From contig JALFPC010000108.1 in assembly GCA_022782305.1 (NCBI GenBank), forward strand, positions 1 to 59,094: a stretch of DNA of 59,094 nucleotides, in the 5' to 3' direction. The notes under the pieces were generated by a model. It did not search any database. It saw only the letters and a program-made list of their open reading frames with translations, and was not told the origin of the DNA. How positions within the stretch are numbered: the first letter of the stretch is position 1; each line of letters starts with the position of its first letter. Source of the stretch: Prevotella sp. (GTDB taxonomy: Bacteria > Bacteroidota > Bacteroidia > Bacteroidales > Bacteroidaceae). Positions 39,754 to 50,529 of the stretch are shown in pieces. The translations under genes were made by a program, and so were the position numbers.

Positions 39754-40638
39754 ATGAAAGAGATAAGAGTAGGTTTTCTGCAACTACATAATACTAACAA
39801 CAGAAAACAGAATATCATTAGGTTGGCAGAGGGTATTGCTGACCTGGCAAAAAGAGGGGCACAACTCATTATTCTGCAGGAACTGCACAACTCGCTGTAT
39901 TTCTGCCAAACAGAAGACGTGGAGAATTTCGACCTCGCAGAACCTATACCCGGACCATCTACTGACCTCTATGGCGAACTGGCGGCCAGATATAAGGTGG
40001 TGATAGTGACATCGCTATTCGAACGACGGGCTGCAGGACTTTATCATAACACTGCTGTGGTCTTAGACAAAGACGGAACAATAGCAGGGAAATACAGAAA
40101 AATGCATATTCCCGACGACCCCGCTTATTACGAGAAATTTTATTTCACTCCCGGAGACCTGGGCTTCCACCCTATCAACACCAGCATAGGAAAACTTGGT
40201 GTATTGGTTTGCTGGGACCAATGGTATCCAGAGGCAGCACGACTCATGGCTCTGCAGGGGGCTGAATTGCTCATATACCCCACTGCCATAGGATATGCCG
40301 CCAACGACAATGACGAAGAGCAGCAAAGACAACGCAGAGCTTGGCAGACAGTGCAACGGGGACATGCCGTGGCAAACGGACTGCCCGTGATAGCAGTAAA
40401 CCGCGTGGGATATGAGCCTGACCCATCGGGCGCCACACAGGGTATCATGTTTTGGGGCTCTTCTTTTGTGGCTGGACCACAGGGCGAAATTCTTTATGAG
40501 GCTTCTGAAAACGAAGAGGAGAGCATAGTGATAGATATCGACCTGGAAAGGAGCGAAAACGTGAGACGTTGGTGGCCTTTCCTCAGAGATAGACGCATTG
40601 ACTATTATGGTGATATTACACGCAGATTCATTGACTAA
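39754..40638 (+). CDS. Carbon-nitrogen hydrolase, N-carbamoylputrescine amidase-like
   Basis: LIILQELHNSLYFCQTEDVENFDLAEPIPGPST, GKYRKMHIPDDPAYYEKFYFTPGD, GVLVCWDQWYPEAARLMAL. Confidence 0.92.
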   Translation: MKEIRVGFLQLHNTNNRKQNIIRLAEGIADLAKRGAQLIILQELHNSLYFCQTEDVENFDLAEPIPGPSTDLYGELAARYKVVIVTSLFERRAAGLYHNTAVVLDKDGTIAGKYRKMHIPDDPAYYEKFYFTPGDLGFHPINTSIGKLGVLVCWDQWYPEAARLMALQGAELLIYPTAIGYAANDNDEEQQRQRRAWQTVQRGHAVANGLPVIAVNRVGYEPDPSGATQGIMFWGSSFVAGPQGEILYEASENEEESIVIDIDLERSENVRRWWPFLRDRRIDYYGDITRRFID

Positions 40639-40654
40639 ATAATGACTTATTATC

Positions 40655-41596
40655 ATGAACAGAATATGTGAACTTTTCGGCATCCAACACCCTATCATCC
40701 AAGGGGGTATGGTGTGGTGCAGCGGATGGAAACTGGCAGCGGCAGTGAGCAATGCTGGCGCACTGGGACTATTAGGGGCTGGTTCTATGCACCCGGAAAC
40801 TCTGATAGAGCATATTGAAAAAATGAAAAAAGCCACAAGCAAACCTTGGGGTATCAACGTGCCGCTGATGTATCCAGAGATAGACAGACTCATGGATATC
40901 ATCATTGAACATGACGTGAAAATTGTGTTTACATCGGCGGGTAGCCCAAAGAAATATACTGCACGACTGCAACAGGCTGGCATCAAAGTGGCTCACGTGG
41001 TGGCGAGCAGCTTGTTTGCAAAGAAATGCGAAGAGGCTGGAGTGGATGCCGTGGTGGCTGAGGGGTTTGAAGCAGGCGGACATAACGGAAGAGAAGAAAC
41101 TACTACCATGACTCTCATTCCTGCAGTAAGAAAGGCCACATCACTGCCTCTCATAGCCGCAGGAGGCATAGGCAGCGGACAGGCCATGATGGCGGCCATG
41201 GCTCTGGGAGCAGAGGGAGTGCAAGTGGGCACCCTCTTTGCACTGGCTCAGGAGAGTTCGGCTTCGGAGGCTTTCAAACAGAAATGTATTGGCATTGGAG
41301 AGGGCGACACTATGCTATGCCTAAAAAAAATCTCTCCCACACGACTGGTAAAGAATGATATGTATGAACGTATTCACGAAGCTGAAAACAAAGGGGCCGA
41401 TGCTGCCGCTCTCAAAGAGATTATCGGCAACGCCGCCGCTAAAAGGGGGATATTCGAAGGGGATACTGACAACGGACTAATTGAAATCGGACAGGTGGCT
41501 GCTATGGTAGACAGAGTGATGACAGCTGAAGAAATTATCTGTAGCATGATAAATGAATACGATAAAACAAGAATAAGATTATGCGAGAAAAAATAG
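40655..41596 (+). CDS. Nitronate monooxygenase / FabK-like enoyl-ACP reductase family flavoprotein
   Basis: [86 protein letters not shown]. Confidence 0.88.
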   Translation: MNRICELFGIQHPIIQGGMVWCSGWKLAAAVSNAGALGLLGAGSMHPETLIEHIEKMKKATSKPWGINVPLMYPEIDRLMDIIIEHDVKIVFTSAGSPKKYTARLQQAGIKVAHVVASSLFAKKCEEAGVDAVVAEGFEAGGHNGREETTTMTLIPAVRKATSLPLIAAGGIGSGQAMMAAMALGAEGVQVGTLFALAQESSASEAFKQKCIGIGEGDTMLCLKKISPTRLVKNDMYERIHEAENKGADAAALKEIIGNAAAKRGIFEGDTDNGLIEIGQVAAMVDRVMTAEEIICSMINEYDKTRIRLCEKK

Positions 41597-44500
41597 ATTG
41601 CTTTTTGGCCTGCAACGATATAAAGGCGGTGGAGCCTACCATCAGACAACTCAAAGATAGCAAAACGGCTCTGCACGTGTGCATAGTGGCTGCTCAAGAG
41701 ATAATAAACAATAACGAACTGCCTGAAGGATGCACGGCCATAGTGAGCGACAGAGTAAACAGTAGCCAGACCATCAGGGCTATAGCCGAAAACGCAAGTG
41801 CTGAATATGTGCTCATCTGCACTAAGTCGAAACCCGTGACCCTGGGACTCTCAGCTCTGGAACGACTGCTCAGAGTGGCGGCTGACTCAAATGCCGCCAT
41901 GGTATACAGCGACTACTATTCAATAACTAACGGAATACGCACGCCACACCCCGTGATCGACTACCAAATAGGGTCGCTGAGGGATGACTTCGATTTCGGA
42001 TGCATAATGCTTATTCGCACTGACCTGCTACACTTGTATGCCACACAGAATGCTAATACCAATTATAATTTTGCAGGACTCTATGATATGCGACTCTTCC
42101 TGTCAAGGCATGGACATATCACTCATATCAACGAATTTCTCTATACCGAGGAGGAAACAGATAATAGAACAAGCGGAGAAAAGCAGTTTGACTATGTAAA
42201 CCCTGCCAATAGAGAGGTGCAGATAGAAATGGAACACGCTGTGACCGCACACCTCAAAAGCATAGAGGCTCTCATTGATATATCTGCTTATGCCACTCCT
42301 GACTTCACAGAACAGGACTTCGATGTGGAGGCTTCGGTAATCATACCTGTGAAAAACAGAGAGAAAACTATTGCTGATGCCGTGAATAGCGCACTCATGC
42401 AAACTCCTAAATTCAAATTCAACGTGATAGTGGTGGACAACCACTCTACTGACAAAACAACGGATATTCTCAATAGCATCAATGACCATAGACTCATCCA
42501 TATAATACCAAAACGTGATGACCTCGGCATTGGGGGATGCTGGAATATAGCCATCAACGACGACAGATGCGGACGTTTCGCTGTGCAACTGGATAGCGAC
42601 GACCTTTACTCTTCTCCTCATACTCTGCAGACTATCGTTGACGCATTCCACAAGCAAAAGGCAGCCATGGTGATAGGGGCTTACAGAATGTGCGACTTTG
42701 ACCTCAATACCTTGCCACCAGGCCTCATAGATCATAAGGAATGGACCGACAACAACGGTCCTAACAATGCTCTGAGAATAAACGGACTGGGGGCTCCAAG
42801 GGCATTCTTCACTCCTCTGCTCAGACAAATTCAGTTTCCTAATACTAGCTATGGCGAAGATTACGCTCTCGGACTGATCTTCTCAAGACGATACCGAATA
42901 GGCAGAATTTACGACGAACTTTATCTTTGCCGCAGATGGGGAGGAAACAGCGATGCCGCTCTGAGCATTGACAAAATTAATGCTAACAACTTGTATAAAG
43001 ACCGACTACGGTCGCTCGAGGTGACTGCAAGACAACAGATGCTCAAAGGAAAGCACGACATTATGGCTGATAGTTCGCTATGGAGATTCTTTAATAGGCA
43101 GATGGAGACATGGGAGGAGACGAGAAAAAGATATAGACAACTGCAAAATGTGGAGACACGCGAACTGGGCAACGACTCTTTCAACCTGACAGTGCAGCAC
43201 AACCCCGCAAGGATTGTGTCTACAGGGGCTAGCATCGACAAAAAGAGTATTGCTCACAGACCATGCTTTCTGTGCGCAGCAAACAGACCGCCAGAACAGT
43301 CGAAACTGATAGTAGACAAAAATTTTGAACTGCTCGTAAACCCCTTCCCTATCCTGCCCGAGCATTTCACTATTGCTGCCAGACAGCATATTCCTCAACT
43401 CATACACGATTGCTATGGCGAAATACATAAACTGCTCGATATTTATCCCGAACTGACGGTGTTTTACAATGGGCCCAAAAGTGGAGCATCGGCACCCGAC
43501 CATAAACACCTGCAGGCTGGAACCAGCGGGGTGGTGCCGCTGCAGACGTGCTGGCAGAGACTGAGCCGCTCGCTCACTGAGGTGACCACAATCAACGACG
43601 AAGAGGGTATATGGCGAATGGCTGATTATCCATGCCCAGCATACGTAATCAAAAGTACTAACGCCGACAATGACCAACGGCTCTTTAATATGCTTTATCA
43701 TGCCATGCCTACACAAAAAGGCGATAGCGAACCTATGATGAACATAATGGCTTGGAGAAATGGTAAAGAGTGGATCGCGGTGGTGATACCAAGAAGCAAA
43801 CACCGACCGGATTGCTATTACAACAATGACAATAGCAGGTTTATGGTGAGCCCGGGTGCTCTCGACATGGCTGGACTCATCATCATGCCTCATGCCGACG
43901 AATTCAATAGAATAACAGCCGAAATAGCTCTTGACATTATTAAAGAGGTGGGAATAAAAGAACATGACGCAGCAAAAATTGAAGAGAAAATAAAACGAAA
44001 GGTATCAACGGCTGTAAAAACTGCTGCACACAATTTTCAGGAACCTGAAGTGACCGTGGGTATAGTGAGCGGACAGAGCATCTGCTTTGTGCTCAATGCT
44101 CCTTATACCGCAAAAGGTGAAACCATCACGGGAGAGCAGACAGTGGAATTCTCTGAAGGTGGCATCCTATGGCGTGGACGACAATACCAACAACTCACCT
44201 TCACACCTCAATGCGACGATGCTAACTTCTCGCTCTTGGATGTGACCATAGGAATAAACTTCCACTGGGAACGCAGACAAACTCAGGTGTTTAACGGTAG
44301 CTTGATGCTCGTGGTGGAGTCTGACAAAATTCATGCCATAAACCAACTGCCAGTGGAACGCTATCTGGCAAGCGTGATAAGTAGCGAAATGAACGCATCG
44401 TCAAGCATCGAACTGCTAAAAGCTCATGCCGTGATCTCAAGAAGCTGGCTGCTGGCTCAAATGGAGAAAAGACAAATGCTCACTAACGGAGATAATAATA

Positions 44501-45396
44501 ACTTCTTCTCGTTTATAAAGAAAGAAGACGAGATTATTAGATGGTATGACCGAGAAGATCATACTCTCTTCGACGTCTGCGCCGATGACCACTGCCAAAG
44601 ATATCAGGGCATCACCAATGCATGCTTGCCACAGGTGGTGGAAGCGATCAGACAAACCCGCGGACAGATACTGACTTTTAATAACGAAATATGCGACGCC
44701 AGATTCAGTAAATGCTGCGGGGGCATATCGGAAGAATTCCAATACTGCTGGGAAGATACACCAAAACCTTACCTCACAGCCATCAGCGACAACAATTCCA
44801 CAGAACATAATGATGGTAACGCTGAACATAATGACGGCAGAAGCATACAGATGCCTGACCTGACCATAGAGGCAAATGCTCAACAATGGATTAGATCTTC
44901 TCCAAAGGCTTTCTGCAATACCTCCGACAAGAATATTATGGCACAGGTGCTCAACGACTATGACCGCGAAACTCCTGACTTCTACAGATGGAAAATAGAA
45001 TATTCTCAGGAGCAAATGGCTGCTCTCATAGCAGACAAAATGAAAGACGACTTCGGAAATATCATAGACCTCATACCCCTGGAGAGAGGAAAAAGTGGAC
45101 GTATTTGCCGATTGCAAATAGTGGGCACAAAGAAAACTATGACCATAGGAAAGGAACTGGAAATAAGACGTGTGCTCAGCGATTCTCACCTCTATAGCAG
45201 CGCTTTTGTGGTGGACAAAATGGATACCGACTCAGAGGGTATCCCTGCTCGATTCATACTGACTGGGGCTGGATGGGGACATGGAGTGGGCCTATGCCAA
45301 ATTGGAGCCGCTGTGATGGGGCAACAGGGATATAAGTATGACGAAATTCTGCTGCACTACTATAACGGGGCGGAAATAAAGGAGATCTATAAGTAA
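41581..45396 (+). CDS. Multidomain fusion: GT-A-like + GT2 glycosyltransferase + DUF4922 (HIT/GalT-like) + SpoIID/LytB domain
   Basis: [23 protein letters not shown] (about 42330); [15 protein letters not shown]...[12 protein letters not shown] (about 43255-43520); [35 protein letters not shown] and [35 protein letters not shown] (about 44350-45370), one frame. Confidence 0.88.
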   Translation: MREKIDCFLACNDIKAVEPTIRQLKDSKTALHVCIVAAQEIINNNELPEGCTAIVSDRVNSSQTIRAIAENASAEYVLICTKSKPVTLGLSALERLLRVAADSNAAMVYSDYYSITNGIRTPHPVIDYQIGSLRDDFDFGCIMLIRTDLLHLYATQNANTNYNFAGLYDMRLFLSRHGHITHINEFLYTEEETDNRTSGEKQFDYVNPANREVQIEMEHAVTAHLKSIEALIDISAYATPDFTEQDFDVEASVIIPVKNREKTIADAVNSALMQTPKFKFNVIVVDNHSTDKTTDILNSINDHRLIHIIPKRDDLGIGGCWNIAINDDRCGRFAVQLDSDDLYSSPHTLQTIVDAFHKQKAAMVIGAYRMCDFDLNTLPPGLIDHKEWTDNNGPNNALRINGLGAPRAFFTPLLRQIQFPNTSYGEDYALGLIFSRRYRIGRIYDELYLCRRWGGNSDAALSIDKINANNLYKDRLRSLEVTARQQMLKGKHDIMADSSLWRFFNRQMETWEETRKRYRQLQNVETRELGNDSFNLTVQHNPARIVSTGASIDKKSIAHRPCFLCAANRPPEQSKLIVDKNFELLVNPFPILPEHFTIAARQHIPQLIHDCYGEIHKLLDIYPELTVFYNGPKSGASAPDHKHLQAGTSGVVPLQTCWQRLSRSLTEVTTINDEEGIWRMADYPCPAYVIKSTNADNDQRLFNMLYHAMPTQKGDSEPMMNIMAWRNGKEWIAVVIPRSKHRPDCYYNNDNSRFMVSPGALDMAGLIIMPHADEFNRITAEIALDIIKEVGIKEHDAAKIEEKIKRKVSTAVKTAAHNFQEPEVTVGIVSGQSICFVLNAPYTAKGETITGEQTVEFSEGGILWRGRQYQQLTFTPQCDDANFSLLDVTIGINFHWERRQTQVFNGSLMLVVESDKIHAINQLPVERYLASVISSEMNASSSIELLKAHAVISRSWLLAQMEKRQMLTNGDNNNFFSFIKKEDEIIRWYDREDHTLFDVCADDHCQRYQGITNACLPQVVEAIRQTRGQILTFNNEICDARFSKCCGGISEEFQYCWEDTPKPYLTAISDNNSTEHNDGNAEHNDGRSIQMPDLTIEANAQQWIRSSPKAFCNTSDKNIMAQVLNDYDRETPDFYRWKIEYSQEQMAALIADKMKDDFGNIIDLIPLERGKSGRICRLQIVGTKKTMTIGKELEIRRVLSDSHLYSSAFVVDKMDTDSEGIPARFILTGAGWGHGVGLCQIGAAVMGQQGYKYDEILLHYYNGAEIKEIYK

Positions 45397-45406
45397 ACAG
45401 AATGGT

Positions 45407-46708
45407 ATGAAAAAATCAAATCCTTGGGGATGGGTGCCATCCCTCTATTTCGCCGAGGGACTGCCTTATGTGGTGGTGATGACGGTTTCGCTGGTGCTAT
45501 ATAAGCAACTCAAACTGAGCAACGCCGAAATTACATTCTATACCAGTTGGCTCTATCTGCCATGGGTGATAAAACCGCTGTGGAGCCCATTTATTGACCT
45601 GATGAAAACTAAACGATGGTGGGTGACAGCTATGCAACTGCTCATAGGGGCCGCTTTCGGAGGAGTGGCCTTCACATTGCAAACAGAACTCTGGTTGCAG
45701 GGAACTCTCTGCTGCTTCTGGCTCATGGCTTTCGCAAGCGCTACTCACGATATCGCTGCAGACGGATTCTATATGCTCGGACTGAGCAACCACCATCAGG
45801 CTGTGTTTGTGGGCATCAGAAGCACATTCTACAGACTGGCCACGATATTCGGACAGGGACTGCTCGTGATGGCTGCCGGAAACTTGCAGGTGATATTCAG
45901 AAATAGTGGTATTAAATATTCATGGAGCCTGATGTTTTATGGAGTCACAGGATTGTTTATCGCTCTGTGGCTATGGCACCAGTATATACTGCCAAAACCC
46001 TCTGAAGACTCAGAAAAGAAAAATCATGGCGCTAAGGATATAGTAAAGGGGATAAAGGTGATGATGACTACTTTCTTTACTAAGATGCCTTTCAAACAGA
46101 TGATGGCTGCCATCCTCTTTATGCTGCTATATAGAATGCCGGAAGGTCTGCTGGCTAAAGTGTCTACTCTCTTTCTCATTGATAAACAATATGCAGGAGG
46201 ACTGGGACTGTCGCCACAGGAATACGGATTCGTGCAGGGCACCGTGGGAGTGGTGGGACTGACACTCGGAGGTATCATCGGAGGTCTGGCCATTGGGCGA
46301 GACGGACTGAAACGCTGGCTGTGGCCCATGGTGTGCGCCATCACTCTGCCTGATGTGGTGTATGTATACATGAGTTATGCACAAGACGTGAGCTTTGCCA
46401 TGATTAATATTTGCGTGTTTATAGAGCAGTTTGGATATGGATTCGGATTCACTGCATATATGCTATATCTTATCTATTATAGTCAGGGGGATTATAAAAC
46501 AAGCCATTATGCTCTGTGCACAGCTCTCATGGCTCTGTCGATGATGATACCTGGACTCTTTGCAGGGGCTCTGCAGGAATGCGTGGGATACAGGGCTTTC
46601 TTCATCATCGTAATGGTGGCATGCCTCTTGACTTTCTTCGTGGCGGCAAAACTGAATATTGACCCAAACTTCGGCAGAAAAAACCTAACAGAGACTGACA
46701 AAGAATAA
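45407..46708 (+). CDS. MFS transporter, AmpG-like (muropeptide permease family)
   Basis: SLYFAEGLPYVVVMTVSLVLYKQLKLSNAEITFYTSWLYLPWVIKPLWSPFID; ATHDIAADGFYM. Confidence 0.85.
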   Translation: MKKSNPWGWVPSLYFAEGLPYVVVMTVSLVLYKQLKLSNAEITFYTSWLYLPWVIKPLWSPFIDLMKTKRWWVTAMQLLIGAAFGGVAFTLQTELWLQGTLCCFWLMAFASATHDIAADGFYMLGLSNHHQAVFVGIRSTFYRLATIFGQGLLVMAAGNLQVIFRNSGIKYSWSLMFYGVTGLFIALWLWHQYILPKPSEDSEKKNHGAKDIVKGIKVMMTTFFTKMPFKQMMAAILFMLLYRMPEGLLAKVSTLFLIDKQYAGGLGLSPQEYGFVQGTVGVVGLTLGGIIGGLAIGRDGLKRWLWPMVCAITLPDVVYVYMSYAQDVSFAMINICVFIEQFGYGFGFTAYMLYLIYYSQGDYKTSHYALCTALMALSMMIPGLFAGALQECVGYRAFFIIVMVACLLTFFVAAKLNIDPNFGRKNLTETDKE

Positions 46709-46771
46709 TTGCTCATAGACACGAAAAATATTGTTCATAGACTTGAAAATTATTGCTCATAAGCATGAAAA
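46697..46771. repeat. About 22-bp degenerate tandem repeat spanning the ampG-like stop codon
   Basis: gacaaagaataattgctcata / gacacgaaaaatattgttcata / gacttgaaaattattgctcata. Confidence 0.85.
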
Positions 46772-46773
46772 AG

Positions 46774-46809
46774 CAAAGGGATCCTAGTTTCACAACTGGG
46801 ACCCCTTTT
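46774..46809 (+). terminator. Hairpin terminator
   Basis: aaaggg-atcc-tagtt tca caactgggaccccttttat. Confidence 0.7.
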
Positions 46810-47032
46810 ATTATACTTCTTGATGATAGTATTAATAATGGAAAAGAATTAAATTACATTTTTCGGTACAAAGGTATAAAAAAAAAACTATAAACACCAA
46901 ATAATATGCCTAAAATAATTAATTATAAACACATTTTATGGCAATTATGTATAAATATTACTCAAAATGACAATAAAGGGACGATTTTTTGCACTCATGA
47001 GCTCTCATATACCAAAAAGATGACCAAAGAGT

Positions 47033-47063
47033 GGGATTTTCTCCAATTTATTTATTACCTTTG
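47033..47063 (+). promoter_or_regulatory. Promoter of rlmN
   Basis: TACCTTTG at 47056-47063 upstream of ATG 47081. Confidence 0.6.
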
Positions 47064-47080
47064 CAGAAAATATTGCAAGA

Positions 47081-48121
47081 ATGGAAGAAAACGGCAAGAT
47101 ATTATTGCTCGGAATGGACATGGATGAACTCAGACAATTGGCTGTTGATCTGGGCATGCCTAAGTTCACCGGCGGACAGATAGCAAAATGGCTGTATGAT
47201 CGCAGGGTGACAGACATCGCATACATGACCGATATATCACTAAAAAACAGAACCATATTGCAGAAACATTGCAACATAGGGGCAATGAAACCTATAGAAT
47301 GTATGGTTTCAAAAGACGGGACAAAGAAATATCTCTTCCCTACTCACAACGGAAAATTCATAGAAACCGTTTATATTCCTGACAGAGAGAGAGCAACTCT
47401 ATGCGTCTCTTCACAGGTGGGATGCAAAATGAATTGCCTATTCTGCCAAACAGGAAAACAGGGGTTTGAAGGAAACCTGACAGTAGCGGATATCCTAAAC
47501 CAGGTTTACTCTCTCCCCGAGGCCGACACTCTGACAAATATTGTCTTTATGGGACAGGGAGAACCCATGGACAACCTCGACAACGTGATGAAAGCTACGA
47601 AAATTCTAACTGCTGACTATGGATGGGCATGGAGCCCAAAAAGAATAACAGTCAGCAGCGTGGGAATAAAAAATAAACTCAAAAGATTTCTCGACGAAAG
47701 CGAATGCCATATTGCCATCAGCATGCACTCGCCTATACACGAGCAGAGAATGCAACTGATGCCTGCAGAAAAGCAGATGACAATAGCTGAGGTGGTGGAT
47801 CTGTTAAAACAATATGACTTCACACACCAACGTAGGGCTTCATTTGAATATATCGTCTTTGATGGTGTCAACGACTCGATAAATCATGCAAAAGAAATAG
47901 TGAGAATGGTGGAAGGACTCGAATGCAGAGTTAACCTCATACGCTTTCATGCTATTCCAGATGTAAACCTCTATGGGGCATCCGACTACAAAATGGAGAC
48001 ACTGAGAGATTACTTAACCAAACATGGGGTGTTTACAACCATCAGAGCAAGCAGAGGACAGGACATCATGGCGGCATGCGGACTGCTCAGCACTGCAGCA
48101 AAACAGCATGAACTGCAATAG
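47081..48121 (+). CDS. rlmN: 23S rRNA (adenine2503-C2)-methyltransferase, radical SAM
   Basis: SSQVGCKMNCLFCQTGKQGFEGNLT, GQGEPMDNLDNVMKA, ITVSSVGI. Confidence 0.95.
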   Translation: MEENGKILLLGMDMDELRQLAVDLGMPKFTGGQIAKWLYDRRVTDIAYMTDISLKNRTILQKHCNIGAMKPIECMVSKDGTKKYLFPTHNGKFIETVYIPDRERATLCVSSQVGCKMNCLFCQTGKQGFEGNLTVADILNQVYSLPEADTLTNIVFMGQGEPMDNLDNVMKATKILTADYGWAWSPKRITVSSVGIKNKLKRFLDESECHIAISMHSPIHEQRMQLMPAEKQMTIAEVVDLLKQYDFTHQRRASFEYIVFDGVNDSINHAKEIVRMVEGLECRVNLIRFHAIPDVNLYGASDYKMETLRDYLTKHGVFTTIRASRGQDIMAACGLLSTAAKQHELQ

Positions 48122-48271
48122 CTGACACTTACTAATCTGACTCCGCATGAATGGCGCATCCTGACACATTTATTTCACAACCTATATATATAATAAGGTG
48201 TAGACATGAGAATTATATGATGTAGACAACTAACAATATCTATCAAAACATAATATAAAACTGAACACTAT

Positions 48272-49405
48272 ATGAACAACAAAAAAATAAGGGTGGCCAT
48301 AACACATGGCGACACCAATGGCATTGGATATGAGGTGATACTCAAAACATTCGCAGATCCTGCCATGCTCGAGATATGCACTCCCATCATCTACGGATCA
48401 CCAAAAGTGGCTGCCTATCACAGAAAAATGCTCGAACTGACTACTTCTTTCAGCATCATCGATAGGGCTGAAGACGCTCAAGAGGATAGGGTAAACTTGA
48501 TCGCGGTGATTGGAGAAGAAACTAAGGTGGACATCGGACAATCATCAAAAGAGGCGGGAGAGGCTGCTCTGAAAGCGCTCGATAGAGCCATGACAGATTT
48601 CAGATCTGATCTCTATGACGTGCTCGTTACTGCACCTATCAACAAAGATAATATACAGAGCGACCTCTTTCATTTCAAAGGGCATACCGAATATATCGAA
48701 AACAGCGTGGGGGATGGTAACAAATCGCTCATGATACTGCTCAACGAAAGATTGAGAGTGGCTCTGGTCACTACTCATCTGCCAATCAAAGATATTGCAG
48801 AGGCTATCACTGAAGAGGCCATCATTTCTAAAGCTACCATCTTCCATAAAAGCCTCAAAAGAGATTTCCGCATTTCAAACCCTAGGCTCGCCATACTGGC
48901 TCTCAACCCACATGCCGGCGACAATGGTGTGATAGGAAACGAAGAGAAAGATATTATCATTCCGGCAATAAACAAACTCGAGGAGAATGGCATACAGGCC
49001 TTCGGACCATACGCCGCCGACGGATTCTTTGCTTCCGAGGCATACAGAGCCTTCGACGGAGTGCTCGCCATGTATCACGACCAGGGACTGGCGCCATTCA
49101 AAACCATAGCATGCGACGACGGAGTAAACTACACCGCGGGACTGCCAATAGTACGCACTTCTCCTGACCATGGAACAGCATACGACATCGCTGGAAAAGG
49201 TATAGCAAGCGAAAACTCGTTTAGACAGGCCATTTATACTGCTATCGACATATTCAGAAATAGAGCAGAATATGACGAACCGATGGAAAACCCACTGCCA
49301 AAAATCTATCACGAGAAACGAGACGAAAGCGAAAAAGTACGCTTTGCTATTCCTAAACCCAAAGACCAGTTTAAAAGACAGGACAAAAAGAAAATAGAAG
49401 AATAA
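48272..49405 (+). CDS. pdxA: 4-hydroxythreonine-4-phosphate dehydrogenase
   Basis: ITHGDTNGIGYEVILKTF, HTEYIEN, NPHAGDNGVIGNEE, YHDQGLAPFKT, TSPDHGTAYDIAGKG. Confidence 0.96.
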   Translation: MNNKKIRVAITHGDTNGIGYEVILKTFADPAMLEICTPIIYGSPKVAAYHRKMLELTTSFSIIDRAEDAQEDRVNLIAVIGEETKVDIGQSSKEAGEAALKALDRAMTDFRSDLYDVLVTAPINKDNIQSDLFHFKGHTEYIENSVGDGNKSLMILLNERLRVALVTTHLPIKDIAEAITEEAIISKATIFHKSLKRDFRISNPRLAILALNPHAGDNGVIGNEEKDIIIPAINKLEENGIQAFGPYAADGFFASEAYRAFDGVLAMYHDQGLAPFKTIACDDGVNYTAGLPIVRTSPDHGTAYDIAGKGIASENSFRQAIYTAIDIFRNRAEYDEPMENPLPKIYHEKRDESEKVRFAIPKPKDQFKRQDKKKIEE

Positions 49406-49460
49406 CAAATAGACAAAGAAAAGAATAACAAATAGACAAAGAGAAGAGTAACAAGACATG
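49398..49460. repeat. 23-bp tandem repeat spanning the pdxA stop codon
   Basis: aagaataacaaatagacaaagaa / aagaataacaaatagacaaagag / aagagtaacaaga... Confidence 0.9.
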
Positions 49461-49475
49461 AATGACTAACAAAAG

Positions 49476-50480
49476 ATGAAAAAGAAATACCAGAATGCAT
49501 TCTTTATGTTTGGCATTGCGGTGCTCATCATCATGGTCACCCAACTCGACTTTAAGGAGGTTTACGAGGGACTGCAGAGAGCCGGATATTGGTTCTTCGC
49601 AGTCATAGCATTATGGTTCTTCCTCTATATTCTCAACACCGCATCGTGGTATACCATCATACACCACTCGCAGAAAACAGGCGAGAAAAGAAATAAACAG
49701 GTGGAATTCTGGTGGCTGTATAAAATTACAGTGAGCGGATTTGCACTCAACTATGCCACTCCAGGAGGACTCATGGGAGGTGAGCCATACCGCATCATGT
49801 CGCTATCGCCGAAAATTGGCACCGAAAGGGCTTCATCGTCGGTAATTCTTTATGCCATGACACACATATTCTCGCATTTCTGGTTTTGGCTGTTATCGGC
49901 AATGCTATATGTGGCAATAGAGAATGTTACCATTCCTATGCTTTGCTTCATAATAGCACTCACGGCATTCTGCTCGCTGGCTATATGGTTCTTTATCAAG
50001 GGATACAAGAGGGGGATAACAGTCAACTGCATGCAGGTGCTCAGCAGATTTCCGATGATCAAAAAATGGGCAAACCCTTTCTTTGAAAAACACAGCGAGC
50101 AACTCAAAAATATTGATAGGCAAATAGCTATTCTGCACAACCAAAACAGAAAGGCTTTCGTCATTGCTGTATTGCTCGAACTAATGTGCAGAATAATATC
50201 GGCACTGGAAATTTATTTCATCTTGCTCGTACTCTCACCAAAGGCCAACTATTTAGAGAGCATTCTCATACTCGCTTTCACTTCACTCATCGCAAACATG
50301 CTCTTCTTCCTGCCACTGCAATTGGGAGGACGAGAGGGGGGATTCCTCATGTCGGCAAAAGGACTGGCTCTCACTGCTAATGCTGGCATCTTCGTGGCTC
50401 TGATAGTAAGACTGAGAGAACTGATATGGACAGCCATAGGACTGATGCTAATCAAACTTGACCGCAAAAAGGAAAATTAA
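49476..50480 (+). CDS. Lysylphosphatidylglycerol synthase TM region / flippase-like UPF0104 membrane protein
   Basis: ALNYATPGGLMGGEPYRI, LPLQLGGREGGFLMSAKGL; about 7-8 TM segments. Confidence 0.82.
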   Translation: MKKKYQNAFFMFGIAVLIIMVTQLDFKEVYEGLQRAGYWFFAVIALWFFLYILNTASWYTIIHHSQKTGEKRNKQVEFWWLYKITVSGFALNYATPGGLMGGEPYRIMSLSPKIGTERASSSVILYAMTHIFSHFWFWLLSAMLYVAIENVTIPMLCFIIALTAFCSLAIWFFIKGYKRGITVNCMQVLSRFPMIKKWANPFFEKHSEQLKNIDRQIAILHNQNRKAFVIAVLLELMCRIISALEIYFILLVLSPKANYLESILILAFTSLIANMLFFLPLQLGGREGGFLMSAKGLALTANAGIFVALIVRLRELIWTAIGLMLIKLDRKKEN

Positions 50481-50514
50481 CGGCAGAAATGAACATATTA
50501 CCAAAAATTATGCT

Positions 50515-50522
50515 TATATTTG
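50515..50522 (+). promoter_or_regulatory. -7 element of the sigma-54 regulator gene, inside the 5' extension of the ORF
   Basis: TATATTTG immediately upstream of ATG 50530. Confidence 0.55.
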
Positions 50523-50529
50523 CACGGAA

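Noticed and set aside
50458-50529. Longer start for the sigma-54 regulator
   Set aside because: A promoter -7 element lies inside the extension and it overlaps the upstream gene; ATG 50530 fits better.
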